Source: Rhizobium sp. Q54 (GTDB taxonomy: Bacteria; Pseudomonadota; Alphaproteobacteria; Rhizobiales; Beijerinckiaceae). Taken from it: a stretch of 14,557 nt of DNA. The translations under genes and the position numbers were made by a program. Shown here one piece after another: positions 7,540-14,414 of this stretch; within the stretch, counting starts at the first letter, position 1, and every line of letters begins with the position of its first letter. The notes under the pieces were generated by a model. The model made no database searches. It was not told the origin of the DNA and saw only the letters and a list, made by a program, of their open reading frames with translations. The stretch spans positions 1-14,557 of the forward strand of contig CAMDOY010000050.1 of the NCBI GenBank assembly GCA_945903655.1. The letters run 5' to 3'.

Positions 7540-8417
7540 TTTGCGACCTCCTGCTGATCGAGACCCAGCGCGCGAATGGCGTTCTGCTTGAGGATGAGAT
7601 CATGGATCTCGGGCTTGAACCCAGCGGCCTTGAAATCCGCGATCCAGCGATCCGGCGAGATCAGCGGGAAATCGGAGCCGAAGAGCATTTTATGCTTCAA
7701 CTGGCCATTGGCGTATTGCACAATCTGCGGCGGAAAATACTTCGGCGACCAGCCGGACAGATCGATATAGACATTGGGTTTATGGAGCGCGATGGACAGG
7801 GCCTCATCGGTCCAGGGCCATGAGGGATGGGCGAGGATGATGGTCATGTCGGGGAAGTCGACGGCCACATCGTCGAGATGGATGGGCTGCGAATATTTCA
7901 GCCGCAAGCCGCCGCCGCCGCGCATGCCCGTGCCGATGCCCGAATGGCCCGTGTGGAAGATGGCGGGCAGCTTGTATTCGGCGATGACCTCATAGAGCTT
8001 GTAGGCCATGCGGTCGTTTGGGTAGAAACCCTGACAAGTCGGGTGAAACTTGAAGCCCTTCACCACGCCCGCCTCGATCAGGGCCCGCGCCTCCCGCGCG
8101 CCCATCATGCCCTTGTGCGGGTCGATGGAGGCGAAGGCGATCATGATGTCCGCATTGTCGCGCGCGGCGTCGGCGATCTCTTCATTGGGGATGCGCCTGT
8201 TGCCGATCTGGAACTCCGTGTCCACGGTGAACATCACGAGACCGATCTTGCGCTCGCGATAATAGGCCAGCGTCTCGGCGATACTGGGCCGCGCGGTCAC
8301 CTTGAAATATTTGCTGGCGGCCTCGTCAAAGGGCGCCCAGAAGGGATCTGGCTCCTGACGGCAGGACACCTCCGCATGGGTGTGTACGTCAATGGCGACG
8401 AGATCGTCGAGCTTCAT
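7536..8417 (-). CDS. Amidohydrolase family protein (PF04909 type, TIM-barrel metal hydrolase)
   Basis: A 293-residue metal-dependent hydrolase. Candidate metal ligands and catalytic residues, in order: H12 and H14 in DVHTH, H125 in KFHPT, H155 in FHTGH, H197 in AHPSWPW and D249 in FGSDFP, the usual series of the amidohydrolase_2 fold. The reaction is not certain. In this setting, first gene of a unit with an HSD10-like dehydrogenase and near a CoA ligase and hydratase but no thiolase, cleavage of the beta-keto thioester is the best guess. Decarboxylation or lactone opening are known for the family and remain possible. Start: AGGGGAGGTGATC lies directly before ATG 8417; GTG 8423 sits inside this ribosome site and cannot be the start. 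A candidate promoter lies about 100 bases upstream. Confidence 0.82.
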   Translation of the reverse strand: MKLDDLVAIDVHTHAEVSCRQEPDPFWAPFDEAASKYFKVTARPSIAETLAYYRERKIGLVMFTVDTEFQIGNRRIPNEEIADAARDNADIMIAFASIDPHKGMMGAREARALIEAGVVKGFKFHPTCQGFYPNDRMAYKLYEVIAEYKLPAIFHTGHSGIGTGMRGGGGLRLKYSQPIHLDDVAVDFPDMTIILAHPSWPWTDEALSIALHKPNVYIDLSGWSPKYFPPQIVQYANGQLKHKMLFGSDFPLISPDRWIADFKAAGFKPEIHDLILKQNAIRALGLDQQEVAK

Positions 8418-8430
8418 GATCACCTCCCCT
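8408..8430 (-). promoter_or_regulatory. Extended Shine-Dalgarno of the amidohydrolase
   Basis: Read on the minus strand, GGAGGTGATC directly precedes ATG 8417. This is a ten-base match to the complement of the usual 16S rRNA 3' end (GATCACCTCC), far longer than needed. It settles the start codon and implies strong translation initiation of the amidohydrolase-dehydrogenase pair. Confidence 0.7.
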
Positions 8431-8832
8431 GAGCTGCGCTGACCGGAACGGGATTCGTTCGGTTGCGCCTCTTGTCTTTATGGCCGCTCGGGTTCGCGGA
8501 CAGCCGTTCGGGAGCTAGTTATACCTCTTAACCAACAATCTCTGTCAATTGGCTTCCCGGCCCACGGCATCGCGCCCGACCGCAGCTTGAAAAGGACGGT
8601 TACGCCAGATTCTCCCTGAAGAATGAGATCCTGCGGTCCCGGAAAAGCTCCGCAGGCTCCTTTTCCTGATATGGTGCGGTGTGATTATGGAAACCATCGT
8701 TGGCGCTTGTCGCGTTCGCCATGATGAAGGCGGCGCCAATCGGGCTATGGAAGACTGCGCAAATCGCCAGACGAATAACCAATGCAAAGCGACAAGGCTG
8801 ACGGAGTCCATGCCTTTCCTTGCGACGCCAAT
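8418..8832. other. Gene-poor stretch between amidohydrolase and glycosyltransferase genes
   Basis: Apart from the promoter and leader of the amidohydrolase I see no convincing gene. An inverted repeat CCTGCGG (8630-8636) / CCGCAGG (8650-8656) is followed on the plus strand by CTCCTTTTCC, terminator-like, but no plus-strand gene ends here. A minus-strand frame ending at 8600 (with words such as ELFRDRRISFFREN) has protein-like composition but no start or ribosome site I trust. It may be a gene remnant. Confidence 0.5.
8518..8548 (-). promoter_or_regulatory. Candidate sigma-70-type promoter for the amidohydrolase-dehydrogenase unit
   Basis: On the minus strand a perfect -35 TTGACA (8548-8543) is followed after 19 bases by TATAAC (8523-8518), five of six bases of a -10 box. 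The spacer is two bases longer than ideal, which suits an activated or regulated promoter. It would give a leader of about 90-100 bases. Inside the leader lies an imperfect inverted repeat (CCGGAACG... CGTTCGG near 8442-8462) that could be an operator or RNA structure. Confidence 0.45.
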
Positions 8833-9735
8833 CTAGGTTTTGTTTTGTCTCAACAGCCCTTTGAAAACCTCATTCATGGTCGCTTCGAGCTGTGAGGCGA
8901 TTGGACCACCAAAGCGGAATGATCTGGCGGCCTGAGACAGCGCTGACAAGTCGTGCGCAGACGAAACAACAGCATGGCATTCTCTAAGCAAGTCTTCGTG
9001 AGAACAGAAGAAAATGCCTGACTTCCTCCAATTGACGGCAGCCGGAAGAATCGAGGCTTCGGATATGATCGGCATTCCCAAAGCCAAGGGAATGAGACAC
9101 CGAGGAATCTCTAAAATGCCACGCTGATAAAAATGAATATTGAGAACCGCCTTACAGTCGACCAATTGCTCCGCCAACTCCATTCCGTAGGCATTTATCA
9201 GCTTTATTTTGAGCCCCATACTTGCGAGTGAATTCAATATTTGCCCTCGGCGCTCGTTAATTCCGCCAAAGAAAGCAAGATCCCAGCCAGGGCTCGCCTG
9301 CCGCACCAGACCCGAGAACTGCTTGACAAAATTCTCTGTCGGCATGAGCGGGAATTCGAAGGCCTTCGCCTCGACACATCCCTCATTCAGAAAGTCAACG
9401 TTTGCTTGATTGTAATCGAGCACCACATATTGCTTCAGCAAATTCAGATATGCAGGAGTGACGTAAATGCTCTCATGTTGAACCAGGAGGTTTTCCAAAT
9501 TAAAAATGATGCAATGCGCAGGATTGCAATTCTTGATGATATCTTCGATAGAAAAACTGAAGTCTGTTCCGACTCCAAAGATCAAGTTTATGCCGCCAAG
9601 ATCCAACTCATTCAGCATTCTCTTGCATGGAATTCCTATGGCAAGGAGAGCGCTCTCGACAATTTGAATTGTTTCTTCAAAAACGGGGGGGCTAGAGGCT
9701 GATTTTTTGTTCAGGCTCACCAAACTGATGCTCAT
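8833..9735 (-). CDS. Glycosyltransferase-like protein (CgeB / family 1-like C-terminal domain), solitary
   Basis: A 300-residue protein with no signal peptide or membrane helix. The N-terminal half is a Rossmann-like layer with FNLENLLVQHES (78-89) and the edge strand YVVLDYNQANVDFL. The second half starts with DLAFFGGINERRGQILNSL (152-170) and runs to LVDCKAVLNIHFY and LEIPRCLIPLALGMPIISE. That order (a 'figure/ERR' loop, a short-coordinate strand, then an E..R....A...G.P.ISE block) is how nucleotide-sugar binding C-terminal domains of CgeB-like glycosyltransferases look, so a sugar transferase acting on a surface polysaccharide or protein is plausible. Base composition is clearly more AT-rich than the flanking genes, and no related gene is adjacent, suggesting lateral gain. 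The ribosome site before ATG 9735 is weak (gaagcaag). Confidence 0.6.
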   Translation of the reverse strand: MSISLVSLNKKSASSPPVFEETIQIVESALLAIGIPCKRMLNELDLGGINLIFGVGTDFSFSIEDIIKNCNPAHCIIFNLENLLVQHESIYVTPAYLNLLKQYVVLDYNQANVDFLNEGCVEAKAFEFPLMPTENFVKQFSGLVRQASPGWDLAFFGGINERRGQILNSLASMGLKIKLINAYGMELAEQLVDCKAVLNIHFYQRGILEIPRCLIPLALGMPIISEASILPAAVNWRKSGIFFCSHEDLLRECHAVVSSAHDLSALSQAARSFRFGGPIASQLEATMNEVFKGLLRQNKT

Positions 9736-9835
9736 CTTGCTTCGGCGCTCCAGAAAATTTTAGTCTGCATACGAGACAGGCCCATTTCGATTTTCTACAA
9801 TATGTATTTTTCTGCAATAAGTCCATATACTTACA

Positions 9836-9864
9836 TTTATAACCCCTGTTCGAGGAGAAGCTAA
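9836..9864 (-). promoter_or_regulatory. Candidate promoter for the glycosyltransferase-like gene
   Basis: On the minus strand TTAGCT (9864-9859), 17 bases, then TATAAA (9841-9836), about 100 bases upstream of ATG 9735. The -10 is good and the -35 poor. The surrounding DNA is AT-rich, so chance matches are likely. Confidence 0.3.
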
Positions 9865-10045
9865 GCGGTCTTGTTTTACGCTGCATTGTTTCGTTCAAAG
9901 ATTTGGATAGATGAAATCCGGCCTTTATGATGTTTTTCACGACCCAGGCCTGCGTGCCTTCTTGTCTGGGATCAGGCGGCGCTTGCAAGGATGACCTGTG
10001 CTCTCATCTGCCGCCGGGCCGGGCGGTCGTAACGCAAAACGCCCG

Positions 10046-10055
10046 TGTGATCACA
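10046..10055. promoter_or_regulatory. Perfect palindrome TGTGATCACA upstream of orphan binding protein
   Basis: A perfect 10-bp palindrome about 215 bases before the binding-protein start. Its half-site TGTGA/TCACA is the same as the outer half-sites of the repeat at 5397-5413, but with no spacer. A shared regulator is conceivable; the short motif could also be chance. Confidence 0.25.
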
Positions 10056-10176
10056 AGGCCACGTGAGGGTGACACGGCACCGGCGCTAGCAAGGCTCCGC
10101 GACAGCGGGCGCTCCCAACGAAGATATCACCGCGATCATCTGGATGTTCGGAGGGCCTGACCTCAGGGGAGTGAAT

Positions 10177-10233
10177 ATGGACCAGATTGCGCAAGTGGAC
10201 GCTTCTTGCGATACTGAGCGCCCAATGAAATGA
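10177..10233 (+). CDS. Possible 18-residue leader or remnant ORF
   Basis: ATG 10177 is preceded by AGGGGAG with a 5-base spacer and encodes MDQIAQVDASCDTERPMK before TGA. It lies 37 bases before the orphan binding-protein gene on the same strand. It could be a leader peptide or the trimmed start of a lost gene. No homology is recognised. Confidence 0.25.
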   Translation: MDQIAQVDASCDTERPMK

Positions 10234-10270
10234 GCCTCATATAGAGGAAGACACTTTCGGGAGGAAAGTC

Positions 10271-11443
10271 ATGCATTTATCACTGAGGACCATCGCTGCG
10301 CTGCTTGTGTTGCAATCGGGGAGCGCGCAAGCGGCCGACCCCCTTAACGTTGGCGTTCTGCTGCCCATGACCGGCGTTTTCGCCGCCATCGGGACAGAGC
10401 AACTCAATGGCATGCAGATCGCGGTCGAAGAGGCCAACGGAATGGTCTCCAACCGCAAGATCAATATGATCGTCGAGGATACCGAAGCCAAGCCTGATGT
10501 GGGCTTGAGCAAAGTGCGCAAACTCGTGATGTCCGAGCGCGTGGACGTGCTCACCGGCGTTGTCTCCTCTGCGGTGGCGCTGGCGGTTGCGCCCTTCGCT
10601 TCCGCTCAGAAGGTGCCATTGGTGATCTCCAATGCGAGCGCCAATTCCATCACCGGTGACAAATGTGATCGATTTGTTCTGCGCGTCGCGCCCTCCAGCG
10701 CCCAGGTGGCTCGGCCCATGGGGGTCTACCTCGCCAAAACCGGGATGAAGAATGTCTTCATCCTGGCCTCGGATTTCGTGGCACCGCAGGAATATGTCGC
10801 CGCCTTCAAGGATGGTTATCTTTCAGGCGGCGGCTCCATCGCAGGCGAACTATTCCCGCCCTTCAATCGGACGCAGGATTACGGCCCCTACATAGCGCAG
10901 GCCAAGGCCGCCAACCCGAATGGCGTCTTCGCGGTTTTCTTTGGTGGCGAGGCGGTGTCCTTCACCAAGCAATATCAATCCTTCGGCATGGGCAATGTGC
11001 CGCTCTACAGCGGCATTGGCCTCACGCCCCAGATGCTGCACGCGGCGCAGGGCGACGCTGCGGTGGGCGTCATCTCCTCCGTCAATTATACGCCTGATCT
11101 CGAAACAGAAGGGAATGCTGCCTTCGTCGCCGCCTACAAGAAGAAATTCGGCGTCCTGCCCGCCGAATTCTCAGTCATGGCCTACGAATCGATGCGTCTG
11201 ATCATCGAGGGCGTGAAAGCGCGCAATGGCGACACCAAAGATCGGCTCGCGCTGGTGGGCGCTCTGGAAAAGGTGACCTTCAATGGACCGCGCGGTCGCA
11301 TCAGCATTGATCCGGCCACCCATGGCGCCACGCAGAACTTCTATATCGTGAAGACCGTGAAGAAAGCTGACCGCATCGGCTTTGAAACGATCGAGACCTT
11401 TACGGATGTGGTCGATCCAGTGAAGGGCTGCGCATTCAAATAG
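10271..11443 (+). CDS. ABC transporter substrate-binding protein, branched-chain amino acid type (Peripla_BP_6), orphan
   Basis: A 390-residue periplasmic receptor. Signal peptide: MHLSLRTIAALLVLQSG with cleavage after SAQA or SAQAA (about residue 21/22). The mature start DPLNVGVLLPMTGVFAAIG and the following GMQIAVEEANG are classic for Peripla_BP_6 receptors of HAAT importers. Cysteines in GDKCDRF and in the tail KGCAFK could form the disulfide common in the family. GGGAGGAAAGTC directly precedes ATG 10271. No permease or ATPase gene accompanies it, so it must work with a transporter encoded elsewhere, possibly the LivGFHM complex in this window. Its neighbour is a flavin monooxygenase on the opposite strand; a shared substrate is a guess only. 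Confidence 0.87.
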   Translation: MHLSLRTIAALLVLQSGSAQAADPLNVGVLLPMTGVFAAIGTEQLNGMQIAVEEANGMVSNRKINMIVEDTEAKPDVGLSKVRKLVMSERVDVLTGVVSSAVALAVAPFASAQKVPLVISNASANSITGDKCDRFVLRVAPSSAQVARPMGVYLAKTGMKNVFILASDFVAPQEYVAAFKDGYLSGGGSIAGELFPPFNRTQDYGPYIAQAKAANPNGVFAVFFGGEAVSFTKQYQSFGMGNVPLYSGIGLTPQMLHAAQGDAAVGVISSVNYTPDLETEGNAAFVAAYKKKFGVLPAEFSVMAYESMRLIIEGVKARNGDTKDRLALVGALEKVTFNGPRGRISIDPATHGATQNFYIVKTVKKADRIGFETIETFTDVVDPVKGCAFK

Positions 11444-11471
11444 GGCTTGGAAGGTCCTCAGGCCAAGACAT

Positions 11472-11510
11472 GCGCATGGCGCCCGCCATTTCAAGGTGGG
11501 CGCCATGCGC
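11472..11510. terminator. Strong stem-loop between convergent genes, candidate bidirectional terminator
   Basis: GCGCATGGCGCCC (11472-11484) pairs perfectly with GGGCGCCATGCGC (11498-11510). A further G-T and two C-G pairs (11485-11487 with 11495-11497) leave a 7-base loop, a 16-bp stem in all. It lies in the 86-base gap between the convergent binding protein and monooxygenase genes. No clear T-run follows on either strand, so termination may be weak or need Rho; mRNA end protection is an alternative. Confidence 0.6.
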
Positions 11511-11529
11511 CTTGCAAATAGAGACGTTG

Positions 11530-12645
11530 CTAGGACAAAGGCGAACGCAGCTTTCGTTTCTCAAGCAGAGGCAAAACCTCCTGAATGAACCTGCGAAGCC
11601 CGATGGAATATTGTGGCCATGACAGCAGCGCGCCATCAAGTCCGACCTCGCTGAGAGCCTCCATGCGGTCAGCGATCTTGTCCGCACAGCCCACAAGCGG
11701 AAAGCCGCCCCAGCCCGCGATGAAATGATACTTGGCCGCTTCAATTTGCTCGGGCGGCAGCACGCCGGTCTGAATGCCCAGACTACGACAGAGATTGGAA
11801 ACAGCCTCCCAATCCCCTTTTTCATTGACGTACCAATCCCGGAAGGCCTCAGCCTTCGCGTCCGTATCATCCAGCACGCAATAGCAATTGGCCCAGACTT
11901 CAATGCTTCGCCCGTACTTCGCCTGGGCAAGCTCGCGGATCTCCTCGATGTCGTTTTTGGCGGCCGCGATATTCTCTCCCTTGATATGAACGAAAATCAT
12001 ATCACAATGTTTGGTGGCGAAATGCCGACCGACCCCTGATCCACCTGCGTTCATGATAAGGGGAAAGGGTTGCTGGATGGGCTTGGGTTCATGAAAGCCA
12101 CGTTTGATGTTGAAGTACTTGCCTGAGAAATCGAACTCATCCTTGGCGGTCCAAAGCTCCTTGAGAACCGCCAGCCATTCCGCCGCATAGGCGTAGCGTT
12201 CGTCATGGGCCATGAGCGGCGCCCCGAACATTTCAAGCTCGGGCTCGAACCAGCCACAGACGATGTTAAGGGCGAAGCGACCACGCGTTATATGGTCAAT
12301 GGTCGTGCCCTGTTTCGCCGCGACGATGGGATGCACGGTCGGCACATGACAGGTCGAAAAGACGGTGCTGCGACGTGTGGAGGCGCCGACGCCAGCAGCC
12401 CAGGTGAAGGTCTCATAACAGGCGCCGTTGAAATTGGTTTTTCCGCCAAAACCACGCCAGCGCGCCACAGGCACAAGCGCCTCAAACCCCGCCGCATCTG
12501 CCGCGCCTGTAAGATCCAGCACATTGTCCCAGGTTGGATGGAACACGCCGTCAATGGTCGTGATGGCGCAAGCCCCGTCTACATTCAGGCCGAAGGTTCC
12601 GATCTTGAGACGGTTTGCGCCTGTCGCGCCACGCACTTCTGACAT
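11530..12645 (-). CDS. LLM class flavin-dependent oxidoreductase (luciferase-like, RutA/SfnG/SsuD-type monooxygenase)
   Basis: A 371-residue cytoplasmic monooxygenase predicted to use reduced FMN and oxygen. The words WRGFGGKTNFNG (63-74), ETFTWAAGVGAST (78-90), TTIDHITRGRFALNIVCGW (114-132) and LIMNAGGSGVG closely follow what I recall of pyrimidine monooxygenase RutA and the related sulfonate/sulfone monooxygenases. N127 lines up with the conserved Asn of the G.N.V.GW motif. The ending LDGALLSWPQYSIGL is also family-typical. It has none of the other rut genes and no ssu or sfn neighbours, so the substrate is open. AAGGAGG lies eight bases before ATG 12645, a strong ribosome site. Monocistronic; it needs a flavin reductase encoded elsewhere. 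Confidence 0.87.
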   Translation of the reverse strand: MSEVRGATGANRLKIGTFGLNVDGACAITTIDGVFHPTWDNVLDLTGAADAAGFEALVPVARWRGFGGKTNFNGACYETFTWAAGVGASTRRSTVFSTCHVPTVHPIVAAKQGTTIDHITRGRFALNIVCGWFEPELEMFGAPLMAHDERYAYAAEWLAVLKELWTAKDEFDFSGKYFNIKRGFHEPKPIQQPFPLIMNAGGSGVGRHFATKHCDMIFVHIKGENIAAAKNDIEEIRELAQAKYGRSIEVWANCYCVLDDTDAKAEAFRDWYVNEKGDWEAVSNLCRSLGIQTGVLPPEQIEAAKYHFIAGWGGFPLVGCADKIADRMEALSEVGLDGALLSWPQYSIGLRRFIQEVLPLLEKRKLRSPLS

Positions 12646-13458
12646 CCCCCTAGCCTCCTTTTCTGTTCACCTGGAGCTTATCGAAGACTGGATTTCGTGC
12701 AAGGGCGAGGGGCTCTGAGGGCCAGCTCCACCTCGGAGACATCCATCCCGCCATGTTTGGCTTTCACCTGGCGGGCGCTGGCGTCCTTGGGCGTTACAGA
12801 ATAGCAGCGAGACCAAAAGCTCCTTTGAGTCTGGTTGCTGCTTTAAGCGCGCACAAGCGCCCTATCTGCGCAATCATCCAATCCTTTTTGATTGGGGAGA
12901 AATCGTCCTCTGAAAACCTGAAGAGAACAACGCTCGATCTGAAGAGAAGGCCGCAGCGACGTTGAATTTCTTTTCACTCAAATTTTCCCCCTTGATTGCT
13001 TGAAAAGATCCTACGGAGTGAATGACTTTGTTCCGCGCGCCCATGATCGGGCTCATGAGCGAGGTCAAAAGCAAGACGTGGTGGCAACAAGACAGCGTCG
13101 AAGTCTCTGAAAGTTATCGTCATGAGGCGGGATCCAGAGCGGCTGGTCTCATTGGCGTTGTTAAGAGGCTCGCATAACCTCAAGCCCTGATCGAAGGAGT
13201 CGAATCAATGATCGCCGTTTGAAGCTGCTCTCGGCGGGCGTCAGCAACCCTGATCTATAAAATGAACAATCGCCTGCTTGAGCAATAATTCTTGACCGAC
13301 TTTTGGGGTGACCCCAGCCCCAGACTGTCGATGAGACCGAACCGACGCCCTAAAATGGAGAATTTGATGGGGGACGATCCTGACAGGACTCGATAGCTCT
13401 TTGAGACGGGGCCGAACCTGTCTCCGAACTATTTAACGCATTGCCTTTGGAGGATATT
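12646..13458. other. Gene-poor stretch left of the attachment site
   Basis: About 810 bases upstream of the monooxygenase gene with no convincing gene. It should contain the monooxygenase promoter, but I see no good -35/-10 pair. A small hairpin CCAATC-CTTTTT-GATTGG lies at 12878-12895 and a 5-bp arm repeat TGGGG-TGA-CCCCA near 13303. A 51-codon plus-strand frame (13022-13177, containing MSEVKSKTWWQQDSVEVSES) is the best reading frame, but its GGAG is only three bases from the ATG and I recognise no family. The stretch may hold decayed genes beside the integration site. Confidence 0.5.
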
Positions 13459-13503
<45 letters not shown>

Positions 13504-13583
13504 TGCAGAAGGACAGTTTATATTTCAATGGGTTACAAGTACCTTTATAACCACTGTTTATAACTCTCGTCGGCAATCTCTAA

Positions 13584-14414
13584 ATGACTGATACTCCATC
13601 GAAATCAACTCCGAAAGCCGTTGCGATCTTTCAGGGAGTCTCGATCTACAAGGTCGAGAATAGCCGATTCTGGTACGTCCGGATCCGGGATCGAGAGAAT
13701 AAGCGCTACATCGTCAAGCGCACCCACCAGACCAGCCAGATCGAGGCTCGGAAGGTTGCGCAGGATCTGGCTGTCTCCCTCCTGGCAGATCAAAAGCCAG
13801 TAGAGAAGGTATTCCACTTCTCAAGCTTTGCAACCCGAATGATCAAGAATGAGCAGGTAGCCGTAAAGAAGGGTGAGAGAAGTATTGGCTCATTCAAGGC
13901 GATGAACTGGTGCCTGAACAATCCGAAATGGGGTCTGATCAAGAAATTCGGAAAGAAGGATGTCCGGGAGATCACGACGACCGACTTCAGGGAGTACATG
14001 GATTTCTTGGATGAGGAGAACCCCGACTAGGCTCCCTCAACGAAGAACACGATCTTGGCAACATTCCGTAATGTGCTGAAGGAAGCCAGGGATCAGAGGG
14101 TGATTGATCAGGTACCTGATACTCCCCGTTAAAGGCAGAGGGATAATCCAAGGCCGTTCTTTCGATTCTACCCGTTGGTCTCCAAGGATGACGATGCCTA
14201 CAAGAAAGTCTTGGACACAGCTCAGAAGCTGGCAGCCAAGGGGGAGAAGGTCAGGGGCATTCCGATCACGGATGAGCTCTATGACCTAATCCTATTCGTC
14301 ACCCACTCATTCGTCAGGCCCACAACCTCCGAGCTCTATTCCATCCGCCATCAGGATGTGACCGTAGCCGACAATCCCAGACGCTTGATCGTCACAATTC
14401 GAGATGGGAAGACT
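13584..14414 (+). pseudogene. Tyrosine recombinase / phage-type integrase, disrupted
   Basis: One reading frame carries a recognisable site-specific recombinase: an N-terminal arm-binding region (FWYVRIRDRENKRYIVKR), a core-binding domain (IGSFKAMNWCLNNPKWGLIKKF), and the start of the catalytic domain. That includes THSFVRPTTSELYSIRHQDV, whose Arg is the box I catalytic residue. The frame is interrupted by TAG at 14028-14030 (after DEENPD; it resumes with STKNTILATFRNVLKEAR) and TAA at 14130-14132 (it resumes with FFRFYPLVSKDDDAYKK). No frameshift is needed. Homology stops at RDGKT near 14414, where an IS630-like element appears inserted. The H-x-x-R box and the tyrosine nucleophile are therefore missing. 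It lies beside the tRNA-Ala fragment it presumably once used as target. Confidence 0.8.

Larger units (their letters stand above)
9736..10270. other. Divergent intergenic region between glycosyltransferase-like gene and orphan binding protein
   Basis: The left half (to about 9950) is AT-rich like the glycosyltransferase gene. The right half returns to high GC, so a composition junction lies near 9950. The right half holds a perfect 10-bp palindrome TGTGATCACA (10046-10055) and a short reading frame with a good ribosome site (10177-10233). Frames crossing 9927-10160 on both strands have no family resemblance I recognise. Confidence 0.5.

Noticed and set aside
8630..8666. Intrinsic terminator on the plus strand
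   Set aside because: The stem and T-rich tail look right, but no plus-strand gene ends here; kept only as a note in the gap description.
9692..9988. 98-codon minus-strand frame upstream of the glycosyltransferase-like gene
   Set aside because: Overlaps the start of that gene in another frame, has no ribosome site and no recognisable features.
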